From positions 1 through 64,000 of the forward strand of contig JAJYYV010000003.1 in NCBI GenBank assembly GCA_021800535.1: a stretch of DNA of 64,000 nt. Direction: 5' to 3'. The position numbers were made by a program, and so were the translations under genes. Below are positions 53,119-62,656 of the stretch, one piece after another. Within the stretch, counting starts at the first letter, position 1. Each line of letters begins with the position of its first letter. Below the pieces are notes generated by a model, which searched no databases, was not told where the DNA came from, and worked only from the letters and a program-made list of their open reading frames with translations. The DNA comes from a bacterium (GTDB taxonomy: Bacteria; Ratteibacteria; UBA8468; B48-G9; DTJG01).

Positions 53119-54552
53119 TTACAGAGTTAATGCTTTTTGATATAACTGCCAGTATTGTTTAATAGACTGGTTCCATGAAAAATCCTGTTTTTTTGCGTTT
53201 GTGAATAATAATTCCATATCTTGTTGTTGTGTATATAAGTCAATTGCCCTTTGAATAGCCTTTTGTAATTCAGAAGCATTATCTTCTTCAAATACGATAC
53301 CCCATCCATTTTTATCTTCCTGACTGAAATCTTTTACAGTATCTGTAAGTCCGCCTGTTTTTCGGACAATTGGGATAGTTCCATATTTCATACTTATAAG
53401 CTGACCTAAGCCACAGGGTTCAAATCTTGAGGGCATCAGAAAGAAATCACTTCCTGCATAAATTTGATGGGCAAAAGTCTCATTGAATTGTAAAGTTATA
53501 GAGATATTTCCCGGATATTTTCGGGCTATTTCTTTTAATTGAGTTTCATAATTTGCTTCTCCTGTTCCTAAAACTACAAGCTGAAATTTTTCTTTATCAA
53601 TTATATTTTTTATGGCTTCTACAATTAAATCTGTTCCTTTCTGTTGAACAAGTCTTCCTACAAAACCAAAAAGTGGTATTTTTTCATCCACTAAAAGATT
53701 TAATTTTTTCTGAAGGGTTTTTTTATTTTCTATTTTTATTTTTCGGGTTTTATATTTTTTTGTGATAAACGGGTCAAACATTGGATTCCAGATCTGATAG
53801 TCAATACCATTGATAATTCCATATACAAATTCTTTTTTTTCTGAAAGAAGACCTTCAAGACCGCATCCATATTCCGGAGTAAGGATTTCTTTTGCGTATG
53901 TAGGACTTACTGTATTGGTTATTGCACTATGGATAATCCCTGCTTTCATCAGATTTATATTTCCATAAAATTCTAATTCTTTCATATTAAAATATTTCCA
54001 ATCAAGTCCTAAAAGAGGAAATTTTTCTTTTGAGAAAACTCCCTGATATGCAAGATTATGGATTGTAAAAATAGATTTTGAATTAAAGTCTTTATAAAAT
54101 TCATTTAAATAAAGAGGTAAAAGAGCTGTTTGCCAGTCATGACAATGGAATATATCAAATTGCAGGCTATTAATTTTACAGGCTTCTAAAACCCCTTTGC
54201 AAAAAAAAGAAAATCTTTCCAGATTGTCCGGATAATCAATCCCATTTTCTCCATAAGGGTGTTGTCTATTGAAATAATGTTCATTATCAATTAAATAGAT
54301 ATTTGGGTATTTTGCGTCTATTGATTTTAAAAAGGATGCTGTTTCTTTTTTCCCTGTGGAAAATGGAATATTAAAATCAGATATTTTTTCGATTTTTAAA
54401 GATTTTTTTATTTGCGGAAATGCCGGCATAAAAGCGCTTACTTGGTAATATTGGTTTAATTTTTTATAAAGGGCGCCAACAACATCAGCAAGTCCTCCTA
54501 CTTTTATTAGAGGAAACATTTCACAACTGACAATTGCTATTTTTTTATCCAT
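53119..54552 (-). CDS. glgA: Glycogen synthase (ADP-glucose)
   Basis: 477 residues, GT5. KVGGLADVVGAL near residue 17 binds ADP-glucose; HCHDWQTALLPLYL and the C-terminal PSRFEPCGLGQLISMKYG are diagnostic. It extends alpha-1,4-glucan. 4 bp before the GH57 gene in the operon. Confidence 0.96.
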   Translation of the reverse strand: MDKKIAIVSCEMFPLIKVGGLADVVGALYKKLNQYYQVSAFMPAFPQIKKSLKIEKISDFNIPFSTGKKETASFLKSIDAKYPNIYLIDNEHYFNRQHPYGENGIDYPDNLERFSFFCKGVLEACKINSLQFDIFHCHDWQTALLPLYLNEFYKDFNSKSIFTIHNLAYQGVFSKEKFPLLGLDWKYFNMKELEFYGNINLMKAGIIHSAITNTVSPTYAKEILTPEYGCGLEGLLSEKKEFVYGIINGIDYQIWNPMFDPFITKKYKTRKIKIENKKTLQKKLNLLVDEKIPLFGFVGRLVQQKGTDLIVEAIKNIIDKEKFQLVVLGTGEANYETQLKEIARKYPGNISITLQFNETFAHQIYAGSDFFLMPSRFEPCGLGQLISMKYGTIPIVRKTGGLTDTVKDFSQEDKNGWGIVFEEDNASELQKAIQRAIDLYTQQQDMELLFTNAKKQDFSWNQSIKQYWQLYQKALTL

Positions 54553-54594
54553 TTTTTTATTCCTTTCGTTTTTTATTAAGAGATAGGGAAATTC

Positions 54595-55623
54595 TTATAC
54601 ATTTATTTCTCTTAAAAATTTTGCTGCGTCTTCAGGCATAGTGGGATTTATATAAAAGCCTGTTCCCCATTCAAATCCACCAAGGTTTGTTACCCTTGGT
54701 ATAATCTCAAGATGCCAATGATAATCTTTATCAATTGTTTGCCAGTACCCGGGTCTTAAAAATCTGTTTGGGGATGAATGAAAAGCAAAGTTATAAGGCG
54801 GTTTTTTTAGTGCTATACTTAGCTTTTTAAGAACAAGCCTTAATATATCAGCAAAATTTTTTCTTTCTTTATCATTCATTTTATCAAAGTCAGGGTTATG
54901 GTTTAGAGGAAGAATCCATATTTCAAAGGGTGTCATAGAAGCAAAAGGTGCAATTGCAATAAAATCCTGATTGGTTGTTATAATTCTTTCCTGTTTTTCT
55001 GTTTCAGTGTCTATTATATCACAGAAAATACATCTTTCTTTATATTCATAATATTCTCTGGAACCGGCTAATTCTTCTTTTACTCTTTTAGGGGTTACCG
55101 GCGTTGCTATAATCTGGGAATGTGAATGATGTAAAGAGGCTCCTGCTTCTTTACCAAAATTTTTAAATATTACTGCATACTTAAAACGTGAATCCTTTTT
55201 TAAATCCAAACTTCTTTCCTGGTATGTGCTTATAACTTTTACAAGGTGTTCAGCAGGATAGTCTTCCATCTGGTCTTTGTGGGAAGGAGTTTCTATAACT
55301 ATTTCATGTGCCCCGATACCATTCATAGAATCAAATGGTCCTATTCCTTTTTTTCCTAAAGGACCTTCTATCCTTAATGCAGGATATTTATTTGATACAA
55401 CCCTTACATCCCAGCCGGGAGTGTTTGGTAATGTTTGAGGGTTTCTTACAGCATATATTTCAGGAGGGGTTTTGTCTTCATTTCCTTCATCAAAAGGACA
55501 AAATTTATTATTATCTTCTTCTGAATCTTCCTTTATTTCTCTAAAATCTGTAGGCCGCAATTGTCTTTCTGTAGAGATTATTATCCATCTCCCGGTTACA
55601 GGGTCTTTTCTTAATTGTGGCAT
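54595..55623 (-). CDS. galT: Galactose-1-phosphate uridylyltransferase (GalT family)
   Basis: 342 residues. MPQLRKDPVTGRWIIISTER start, zinc-site Cys in FCPFDEGNED, and the HIT-type HHSHSQIIATPVTP catalytic motif near residue 165. In glycogen operons such enzymes may act as ADP-glucose or sugar-1-phosphate transferases, so the true nucleotide may not be UDP. Confidence 0.9.
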   Translation of the reverse strand: MPQLRKDPVTGRWIIISTERQLRPTDFREIKEDSEEDNNKFCPFDEGNEDKTPPEIYAVRNPQTLPNTPGWDVRVVSNKYPALRIEGPLGKKGIGPFDSMNGIGAHEIVIETPSHKDQMEDYPAEHLVKVISTYQERSLDLKKDSRFKYAVIFKNFGKEAGASLHHSHSQIIATPVTPKRVKEELAGSREYYEYKERCIFCDIIDTETEKQERIITTNQDFIAIAPFASMTPFEIWILPLNHNPDFDKMNDKERKNFADILRLVLKKLSIALKKPPYNFAFHSSPNRFLRPGYWQTIDKDYHWHLEIIPRVTNLGGFEWGTGFYINPTMPEDAAKFLREINV

Positions 55624-55635
55624 TGTCCTCCTTTT

Positions 55636-56844
55636 TTACCATACATAATTTTTGGGTATTACTACCACCCCATTTTCTGAGATAGTAAATCTTTTTTTAT
55701 CTTCCTGGTGATTATAACCAATTTCAGTATTTGGGGGTATTATAACATTTTTATCAATAATTGTCTTTTTAATTTTACTGTATCTGCCAATCTGAACATC
55801 TGAAAAAATAATAGAATCTTCAACCTGAGAAAAACTATTAAGTTTTACCCAGGGGGAGAGAATTGAGTGGTGCATTTTTGCTCCGCTTATAATACATCCG
55901 GGAGAAATAATTGAATCTGTTGCAAAGCCGGTTCTATCACCTTCAGAAAAAACTGTTTTGGCTGGAGGAAGTTGGTCCTGGTATGTTCTTATCGGCCAGC
56001 TTTTATCGTAAAGATTTAGTATGGGGTTTACACTAACAAGGTCCATATTTGCTTCATAATAGGCATCTAGTGTTCCAATATCTCTCCAATATTTTGTTTC
56101 TTTTTTGTTTTCATCAATAAAAGGAAAGCCATATACCTTGTCTTGTTTCATTATTAAAGGAATAATATCTTTTCCAAAATCATGGGTTGATTGTGGATTT
56201 TTAGAATCTTCAAAAAGTCTTTTAACAAGTATTTCTATATTAAAACAGTATACACCCATGGAAATAAAGGAAACAGATGGATTTAGAGGGGAGGGTTCAG
56301 GTTGAGAAGGTTTTTCCTGGAAATCTATAATTCTGAAATCTTTATCTATTTTAAGGACTCCAAATCTGTTTGCCTGGGAACATGGGACTTCAAAAACACT
56401 TATTGTAAGGTCAGCATTTTTTTCTTTATGGAATTCTATCATTTTTCTGTAATCCATTTTATATATATGGTCTCCTGATAAAACAAGGACAAGGTCTGGT
56501 TTTTCCTGATTTAAAAAATATATACTCTGAAATACTGAATCGGCTGTTCCTTTATACCATTCTTCATTGAATCTCATCTGGGCAGGAACAACATCTATAA
56601 ATTCATCTATTTCCCTGCTGAAAATATTCCAGCCTTCTCTGATATGTCTTTGTAAAGAAAAAGATTTATATTGAATAAGAATATAAATTTTTCTTAAGCT
56701 GGAATTTATTGCATTACTCAGGGTAAAATCTATAATTCTATATATTCCTCCAAATGGAACAGAGGGTTTTGCCCTGTCTTTTGTAAGAGGGTATAACCGT
56801 TCACCTTTTCCTCCTGCCAAGATTAAGGTGGTGATTTTATTCAC
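55636..56844 (-). CDS. glgC: Glucose-1-phosphate adenylyltransferase
   Basis: 402 residues. LILAGGKGERLYPLTKDRAK at the start, PFGGIYRIIDFTLSNAINS, a GDHIYKMDY metal site, and a left-handed beta-helix tail (IISPGCIISGAKMHHSILSP). Makes ADP-glucose for GlgA. It overlaps the response regulator gene by 8 bp. Confidence 0.96.
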   Translation of the reverse strand: MNKITTLILAGGKGERLYPLTKDRAKPSVPFGGIYRIIDFTLSNAINSSLRKIYILIQYKSFSLQRHIREGWNIFSREIDEFIDVVPAQMRFNEEWYKGTADSVFQSIYFLNQEKPDLVLVLSGDHIYKMDYRKMIEFHKEKNADLTISVFEVPCSQANRFGVLKIDKDFRIIDFQEKPSQPEPSPLNPSVSFISMGVYCFNIEILVKRLFEDSKNPQSTHDFGKDIIPLIMKQDKVYGFPFIDENKKETKYWRDIGTLDAYYEANMDLVSVNPILNLYDKSWPIRTYQDQLPPAKTVFSEGDRTGFATDSIISPGCIISGAKMHHSILSPWVKLNSFSQVEDSIIFSDVQIGRYSKIKKTIIDKNVIIPPNTEIGYNHQEDKKRFTISENGVVVIPKNYVW

Positions 56845-57193
56845 CGATAATCTCCTTTATTTTATTTTTTAGTTCTGTTAAATCCGAACTTTTTGGAATA
56901 TATGCGCTTGCTGCCCAGCTTATAAAATCTGTTTTATAATGCGGATATGCTGTATAAATAATAACAGGAAGATTTTTTCTTTTTCCAAGCAGTTTACCCA
57001 TTGTTTCAAGCCCGTCTATTTTAGGCAGTCTGATATCCAGAACAACAAGATGTATATTCTGTTTGTCTAATATTTCCAGTCCTGTAAGTCCATCTTCTGC
57101 TGTAAATATATTATATCCTTCTTTTTCCAATTCTTCCTTATAGAGTATTCTTTGATTTTCTTCATCTTCTATTATTAAAATATTTTTAGCCAT
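56837..57193 (-). CDS. Single-domain response regulator
   Basis: 118 residues, receiver domain only. Acidic pair IIEDEEN, phosphoacceptor Asp in VVLDIRLPKIDG near residue 52, and the Lys in AYIPKSSDLTE. No output domain, so it must act through protein contacts. Encoded directly downstream of a histidine kinase (24 bp) and overlapping glgC. Confidence 0.92.
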   Translation of the reverse strand: MAKNILIIEDEENQRILYKEELEKEGYNIFTAEDGLTGLEILDKQNIHLVVLDIRLPKIDGLETMGKLLGKRKNLPVIIYTAYPHYKTDFISWAASAYIPKSSDLTELKNKIKEIIGE

Positions 57194-57216
57194 TGTTCCC
57201 CCCCCTTATTAAGTTT

Positions 57217-58623
57217 TTATTTGGATATTTCATTATTGGGAATATATAATATTACTTTAGTCCATTTTCCTAATTCTGAATATATTTCTATTTTTCCCTG
57301 GTGTAATTCTTCTATAATAGTTTTTACTATTGTAAGTCCTAGTCCAATTCCATGGGTTTTTGTTGTAAAAAACTCTGTGAAAATATTATCAATATCTTCT
57401 TTTGCTATACCCTGTCCATCATCTGAAATTTCTATTTTTGCCGAATTGTTTTCATATGAAAATTTAATAGTAACAGAACCTTCTGCTTTTATACTTTCAA
57501 TAGAGTTTAATATAATATTAAAAAAAACTATCCTTAATTGTGCTTTATCTCCAAATATTATAGGGTTTTCCGGTATATTAAAATAAAATTGTATATTTTT
57601 GTCTGTCATTTGCAATTTAAGAGAGATTTTTAGGTCTTCTAATATGTCTAAAATATTTATATTTTCTTTTTTAGAATTCTGTAAAAATGAAAACTCTAAA
57701 AAATTATTATATAACAATTCAAGTCTATTAATTTCTTTTTTTATAACATGAAGATTTCTTTTTATTTTAATTTCATCATCTGTTTCCAAGGTTTGTTTTA
57801 TATATCCGCCAATGGTTACAAGTGGATTTTTTAGTTCATGGGCAAAATAAGCAGATATTTTGCCTATTGAAGCAAGTCTTTCAGAAGCTATCAGATTATT
57901 TTGGGTATCTTTTAGTTTTTCATGAAGATTTTCAAGTTCTTGAAGATTTTTTTTAATTTTTTCATAGGCTAATGCATATCCAATGGCCAACCCTGCATGA
58001 GAAAGAATAATAAAAAGAAAATTAATTGTGGAAGTATCAAAAATTTTAAAATGAAAAGCATTATCAGTTATAACAATACCTGAAATTTTATCTTTTATAT
58101 ACAAAGGAGCAATTATTATTTCTGAAGATATATGAAAAATTTCAGAAAGTGATTGTGGAAGTAAAAGAGATTGAGGACTGTCTAATTTTAATATATTACC
58201 TTTTTCAAGCACAATTTTTATAGGACTATTAGAGGAAAGATTTTCAATTTCTATTAAAAGTTCTTTTATTCTCTGGGGGAATAATTGTTTTTTCAGATAA
58301 TCCTTGTGGCTATTTTTAAAAAGATCTTCAAGTGTACAATTTTGTCTATCCAACTCGGCCCATATTATTCCTGCTTCCTGTTGGTTGTATGGACCAATTC
58401 CATATCCATTTCCCAAATGTTTTCCATCTTCACTGAGAAAGAAAATTGCTGCCCTGCTGAATCCGAGGGCACCACCTGCAGTAAGAGTTACAAGTGTTAT
58501 ATGGATAATTTTTTCAAATTCAAAAGTGGTTTGAAAAGCCTTTCCTAATTTATAAAGAAGTTCTAACTGATATCCTTGTTCATCAATTTTCTTTTCAATT
58601 TCCTGATATTCAGTTTTAACCAT
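57217..58623 (-). CDS. Sensor histidine kinase with GAF domain
   Basis: 468 residues, soluble. N-terminal GAF-like region (residues about 15-210), coiled coil, phosphoacceptor His in YFAHELKNPLVTIGGY near residue 265, and ATPase boxes IEISDDGQGIAKED and KTHGIGLGLTIVKTI. The partner is presumably the receiver downstream. It overlaps the SurA-like gene by 8 bp. Signal unknown. Confidence 0.92.
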   Translation of the reverse strand: MVKTEYQEIEKKIDEQGYQLELLYKLGKAFQTTFEFEKIIHITLVTLTAGGALGFSRAAIFFLSEDGKHLGNGYGIGPYNQQEAGIIWAELDRQNCTLEDLFKNSHKDYLKKQLFPQRIKELLIEIENLSSNSPIKIVLEKGNILKLDSPQSLLLPQSLSEIFHISSEIIIAPLYIKDKISGIVITDNAFHFKIFDTSTINFLFIILSHAGLAIGYALAYEKIKKNLQELENLHEKLKDTQNNLIASERLASIGKISAYFAHELKNPLVTIGGYIKQTLETDDEIKIKRNLHVIKKEINRLELLYNNFLEFSFLQNSKKENINILDILEDLKISLKLQMTDKNIQFYFNIPENPIIFGDKAQLRIVFFNIILNSIESIKAEGSVTIKFSYENNSAKIEISDDGQGIAKEDIDNIFTEFFTTKTHGIGLGLTIVKTIIEELHQGKIEIYSELGKWTKVILYIPNNEISK

Positions 58624-59401
58624 TTTTTATTGTTTTTGTCGTTTTTTTTATAGTATTTAATGGAGTTGTTTCCCTGGATGTTTTGTCAGAAGGTAAAGAA
58701 GTTTTTTTAATTGATATAAAAATTTTAATTTTTGAATTGTGTTTTACTTTATTAAACCATTTCTGAAAAATTTGGTTTTCTTTTTCTCTAAGCACTAACA
58801 TTCTTATTTTTTCTATTTGTTTTGGAGTGTCTTTTTTGGTGATAAATGGTTTTAAATCTGAATTATTTACTACAATATTTCTCTGACTTGCAATAAACTG
58901 TTTTAGTTTTTGATACATAATCTGTTGTTTTAATTTATTTTCAATATTATTAATTTCCTCAGGGGACATATTTGAGAAATACTCTTTAAACTTTATTGGG
59001 TCAAACTGCCCCTTTTTATTTTGGAAAATAGGTGTGGATTTAATGACACCCATAATATCTTTGGAAGATACTTTTATATTATATTTTTTAGCCTGTTGTT
59101 CTAAGATTTTTTCATCAATCATATTATTAAGAACAAGTGTTTCCATTTGAGAATTACTTATTTTTTTTGTATAATTTGCTCCAAGCATTTGGCTATATTT
59201 TCTCTGGATTCTATCTAGTGTTTTATGGTATTCCTGTAGTGTTATCGGTTGGCCATTAACTGTTGCTGCATAATTTTTGTTTGAATGGTTTGATATGGTC
59301 ATTGATATTCCAAAGAAGATAAAGCCGGGTATAGTAAAAAGACCGATTATAATTGTGATAATTTTAAGATTTTTTTTCTTTCTGAAAAATTTAAGAGACA
59401 T
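58616..59401 (-). CDS. SurA/PpiD N-terminal-like periplasmic protein without PPIase domain
   Basis: 261 residues. Basic start, one membrane anchor (IITIIIGLFTIPGFIFFGIS), then ATVNGQPITLQEYHKTLDRI and NNMIDEKILEQQAKKYNIKV, which match the SurA_N/PpiD chaperone fold. The parvulin domain of PpiD is absent; a Lys/Thr-rich tail ends the protein. It overlaps rsmI by 11 bp. Confidence 0.8.
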   Translation of the reverse strand: MSLKFFRKKKNLKIITIIIGLFTIPGFIFFGISMTISNHSNKNYAATVNGQPITLQEYHKTLDRIQRKYSQMLGANYTKKISNSQMETLVLNNMIDEKILEQQAKKYNIKVSSKDIMGVIKSTPIFQNKKGQFDPIKFKEYFSNMSPEEINNIENKLKQQIMYQKLKQFIASQRNIVVNNSDLKPFITKKDTPKQIEKIRMLVLREKENQIFQKWFNKVKHNSKIKIFISIKKTSLPSDKTSRETTPLNTIKKTTKTIKNG

Positions 59402-60065
59402 TTTTATTTCCCTCCAGAATAATTACAAACTCCCCTTTTAATTTTTTATTGTTATAGTATTGAATGGATTGTTGAGTTTTTAGTGAGATAACCTCTTCAA
59501 ATTTTTTTGTTAATTCTCTGCATATGCATATTTCTCTTTCTGGAAATATTTCTGAAATGATTTGTAATGTTTTTTTTATTCTGTGTACAGATTCAAAAAA
59601 TATTATATATTGCTTATACTTTCCAACGGTTTCAAAAAATTTTTTCTTTTTCCCATCTTTTCTTGGAATAAAGCCGAAAAATGTAAATTCATTAATAGGA
59701 AAACCGGAAACAGATATGGCAGAAGTCAAAGAAGATGCTCCCGGAATAGCAACTACAGGTATATTGGCTTGTTGAGCTTTTTTTACAATAATATAGGCTG
59801 AATCTGAAATTCCCGGGGTTCCTCTGTCGCAAACAAGAGCTATTTTTTTCCCTTCCAATAAAAAATTTAAAATTTCTTTGCTTTTTTCCATTTCATTCCA
59901 CTTATGATAACTTATAAGTTTATTGTTTATTTGATAATATTTAAGCAGATTCATTGTCTCTCTTGTATCTTCAGAGGCAATAATATCCACCTCTTTTAAA
60001 ATTCTTAATGCTCGTATTGTAATATCCTCTATATTTCCTATCGGTGTTGCTACAATATATAACAT
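59391..60065 (-). CDS. rsmI: 16S rRNA (cytidine-1402 2'-O) methyltransferase
   Basis: 224 residues. MLYIVATPIGNIEDITIRAL and ASEDTRETMNLL start the tetrapyrrole-methylase fold; ALVCDRGTPGISDSAYIIV and PGASSLTSAISVSGFP complete the SAM site. Modifies C1402 in the decoding centre with RsmH. First gene of the minus-strand operon running to 49394. Confidence 0.95.
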   Translation of the reverse strand: MLYIVATPIGNIEDITIRALRILKEVDIIASEDTRETMNLLKYYQINNKLISYHKWNEMEKSKEILNFLLEGKKIALVCDRGTPGISDSAYIIVKKAQQANIPVVAIPGASSLTSAISVSGFPINEFTFFGFIPRKDGKKKKFFETVGKYKQYIIFFESVHRIKKTLQIISEIFPEREICICRELTKKFEEVISLKTQQSIQYYNNKKLKGEFVIILEGNKNVS

Positions 60066-60090
60066 TATTATTTTGATAATTATCGTTATA

Positions 60091-60157
60091 AATATTTACT
60101 ATCCGCCTAAAGCGGACACTTTGTGCCTTATTACTACAGGTTTCACTGGGTATTTAC
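60091..60157. repeat. Worn inverted-repeat-element ends
   Basis: AATATTTAC (60091-60099) and CACTGGGTATTTAC (60144-60157) resemble the terminal repeat at 23794 (CAGTGAATATTTAC) with mismatches, and TTGTGCCTTA between them echoes the element at 17340. Probably a decayed copy. Confidence 0.4.
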
Positions 60158-60178
60158 ATTTTAACATTTTTACATTCT

Positions 60179-60207
60179 TTGACATCTTGTATAAAGTATT
60201 ATATCAT
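60179..60207 (+). promoter_or_regulatory. Sigma-70-type promoter upstream of apgM
   Basis: TTGACA (60179-60184), 17-bp spacer, TATCAT (60202-60207), about 50 bp before ATG 60258. The -35 is a perfect consensus. Confidence 0.65.
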
Positions 60208-60257
60208 AAAAAATAAAAAAATTTATTTGTGGATAATTAATTTACAAAAATAAAAAA

Positions 60258-61472
60258 ATGGAAATAGAAAAAATACTGCCGGAAATTATTGAAAAAAACA
60301 ATAAAAAGATTTTACTTATTGTCCTTGATGGTTTGGGTGGACTACCTAATCCAAATACAGGACTTACTGAACTTGAAACAGCAAAAATTCCTAATCTTCA
60401 TAATTTTGCCAAAAAAGGAACATGCGGACTTACAATTCCTGTTTTACCTGGAGTCACACCCGGAAGTGGGCCTGCACACCTTTCGCTTTTTGGTTATGAC
60501 CCTGTGGAACATCAAATAGGCAGAGGTGTTTTGGAAACTTTAGGTATTGGTAAGCATTTGGATAAGGAAGACCTTGCAATAAGAGGAAATTTTGCAACAA
60601 TTGATGAAAATCGGATTGTAACTGATAGAAGAGCAGGAAGAATTGCAACAGAAGAAAATGAAAAATTAGTGGAAATTATTTCAGAAAATATAAAAGAAAT
60701 AAAAGGGATAAAAATTAGTATTTATACTGTAAAAGAACACAGATGCGCTATTATTCTTAAAGGTAAGAATTTAAATCCATTTCTTATAGAAAATGACCCT
60801 GAGAAAGAAGGTAATCCTATAAGAAAAATAGAACCTTTAAGTGATGATGCTAAATTTACTTCTGAGATTTTAGAAGAATTTATAAAACAGGTGGAATCTA
60901 TTTTAAAGAATCAACAGACCAAAGCAAAAACTATTTTGCTAAGAGGTTTTTCAAAGATTCCAGGAATTCAAACTTTTGAAGAAAAATATCTTTTAAAAGC
61001 CGCATGTATTTCGTCTTATCCAATGTATAAAGGGTTATCCAGATTAGTAGGAATGGATATTATTGAAGGACTTGAAACTTTCCATAATAGAATAAATGCT
61101 CTTATAGATTATTATAAGAATTATGATTTCTTTTATTTTCATTATAAAAAAACTGATAGCGCAGGAGAAGATGGAAATTTTGAAAAAAAGGTTTCTGTAT
61201 TAGAAGATTTTGATGAAAAACTTCCTGATATTCTGAAACTGAAATTTGAAGCAATAGCTATTACAGGAGACCATTCCACACCTGCTGTTCTTAAAGGACA
61301 TTCGTGGCATCCGGTTCCTATATCTATTGTTTCTCCTAATATTATGCCTGATTACATTGACACATTTACAGAAAGAACATGCGGTAATGGTTTGCTGGGA
61401 ACATTTCATGCTATTAATGTAATATATCTTCTTCTGGCTGCATCATTGAAAATGAAAAAATTCGGAGCATAA
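60258..61472 (+). CDS. apgM: Cofactor-independent phosphoglycerate mutase, archaeal type
   Basis: 404 residues. ILLIVLDGLGGLPNPNTGLT with metal-binding Asp, PGVTPGSGPAHLSLFGYDP (catalytic-Ser region analogue), DRRAGRIATEEN, and TGDHSTPAVLKGHSWHPVP for late metal ligands. This alkaline-phosphatase-fold type interconverts 3- and 2-phosphoglycerate in archaea and some bacteria. Starts a + strand run after a clear promoter. Confidence 0.94.
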   Translation: MEIEKILPEIIEKNNKKILLIVLDGLGGLPNPNTGLTELETAKIPNLHNFAKKGTCGLTIPVLPGVTPGSGPAHLSLFGYDPVEHQIGRGVLETLGIGKHLDKEDLAIRGNFATIDENRIVTDRRAGRIATEENEKLVEIISENIKEIKGIKISIYTVKEHRCAIILKGKNLNPFLIENDPEKEGNPIRKIEPLSDDAKFTSEILEEFIKQVESILKNQQTKAKTILLRGFSKIPGIQTFEEKYLLKAACISSYPMYKGLSRLVGMDIIEGLETFHNRINALIDYYKNYDFFYFHYKKTDSAGEDGNFEKKVSVLEDFDEKLPDILKLKFEAIAITGDHSTPAVLKGHSWHPVPISIVSPNIMPDYIDTFTERTCGNGLLGTFHAINVIYLLLAASLKMKKFGA

Positions 61473-61492
61473 ATTTTATGGAGGCCAAAGCT

Positions 61493-61648
61493 ATGACAGA
61501 GTATAAAGATGTAATATGCAGAATGAATTTAAAAAAGAAAACAAAAAATAAATCAGATAAAGAAGGAAAGGTGTATTATTTCTGTTCTCCAAAATGTAAA
61601 GAAAAATTTGATAAAGAGCCGGAAAAATACATAAAACTTGTTGGATGA
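61493..61648 (+). CDS. YHS-domain small protein
   Basis: 51 residues from ATG 61493, eight bases after GGAGG. DVICRMNL near the start and YYFCSPKCKEKFDKEPEKYI form the YHS/TRASH-like metal-binding pattern with three Cys. Short YHS proteins are thought to be metal sensors or chaperones. It overlaps the following exonuclease gene by 4 bp. Confidence 0.8.
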   Translation: MTEYKDVICRMNLKKKTKNKSDKEGKVYYFCSPKCKEKFDKEPEKYIKLVG

Positions 61649-62454
61649 TAAAAGAAATACCTTTAATTATTGCTATTGATATTGAAACTACAGGACTTTT
61701 TCCACGAAATGGTGAAAGAATATGTGAAATTGCCATTCTTAAGATAAAAGATGGTCAAATTTTTGACAGGTTTGTTTCTCTTATAAATCCTGAAAAATCC
61801 ATATCTAAAGCAGCCACATTGGTATCAGGAATAACAGAGGAAATGACAAGGAAAGCCCCGACATTTAAAGAGGTTGCTAAAGATATTTTTAATTTTTTAA
61901 AAACAGGTGAACCTATTTTGGCTCATAATGCAGCATTTGATTTATCATTTTTAAATTATCAGATGGAATTATGTGGTTTCCCAAGATTGGAAAATAAAGT
62001 CATAGATACACTTTTAATAGCAAGGAAGTATTTTAATTTTCAGAGTAATTCTTTAGGAGATTTAATCAGTCAGTTCTCTATACCTGTAGATAGATTACAT
62101 AGAGCGTATAATGATGCTCTTTCATCTTATAGATTAATGGAAATTTTATTAGATAAATTAAAAAATTCCAAAGAATTTAAAGATTTTCTAATGACACAGG
62201 ATAGTATCACTTCTTTATCTCCTGAGTTGAATAATATTCTGCCTTTTTGGTTGCTTAATGCATTAAAAAACAAAACTTCTATTGTATTTAGATATATTGA
62301 TAGAAATGGAAATACATCTACAAGGAATATTCAGCCAAAGGAAATAACTATCTCGGGTAATTATATATATCTTGTTGGTTTTTGTGCTCTTAAACATGAT
62401 GAAAGAAAATTTAGACTTGACAGAATAATTGAAGTAATGGAAAATATAGAATAG
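61645..62454 (+). CDS. DnaQ-like 3'-5' exonuclease fused to a WYL domain
   Basis: 269 residues. Residues about 1-175: DEDDh exonuclease with IAIDIETTGLFP (DxE), LAHNAAFDLSFL and HRAYNDALSSYRLM. Residues about 200-269: FRYIDRNGNTSTRNIQPKEI and VGFCALKHDERKFRLDRI, a WYL domain that binds nucleic-acid ligands. No helicase domain. Likely a repair or regulatory exonuclease rather than the replicative epsilon subunit. Confidence 0.85.
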   Translation: MIKEIPLIIAIDIETTGLFPRNGERICEIAILKIKDGQIFDRFVSLINPEKSISKAATLVSGITEEMTRKAPTFKEVAKDIFNFLKTGEPILAHNAAFDLSFLNYQMELCGFPRLENKVIDTLLIARKYFNFQSNSLGDLISQFSIPVDRLHRAYNDALSSYRLMEILLDKLKNSKEFKDFLMTQDSITSLSPELNNILPFWLLNALKNKTSIVFRYIDRNGNTSTRNIQPKEITISGNYIYLVGFCALKHDERKFRLDRIIEVMENIE

Positions 62455-62469
62455 TAATAGGAGATCAAA

Positions 62470-62586
62470 GTGAGAAAAATTATATTTTTTATTTTAGTTT
62501 CTGTTTTAATGATGGGTATATTTATAGGATTTACTGGATGTACTGCAAGCATAAACTTTAACCCCAATGGAACTACTTCCAAATAA
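62470..62586 (+). CDS. Tiny lipoprotein
   Basis: 38 residues with a GTG start at 62470, after AGGAGATCAAA. Positively charged start (VRKI), hydrophobic core, lipobox FTGC at residues about 20-23, then a 15-residue polar tail (TASINFNPNGTTSK). Entericidin-like in layout, function unknown. The good ribosome site and lipobox make it credible despite its size. Confidence 0.6.
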   Translation: MRKIIFFILVSVLMMGIFIGFTGCTASINFNPNGTTSK

Positions 62587-62656
62587 ATCATATATATTAT
62601 AATTTTATTACCCCAATCTACATTTTGTATTTTGGGCTGAAAAAGGAGGAAAGAAG

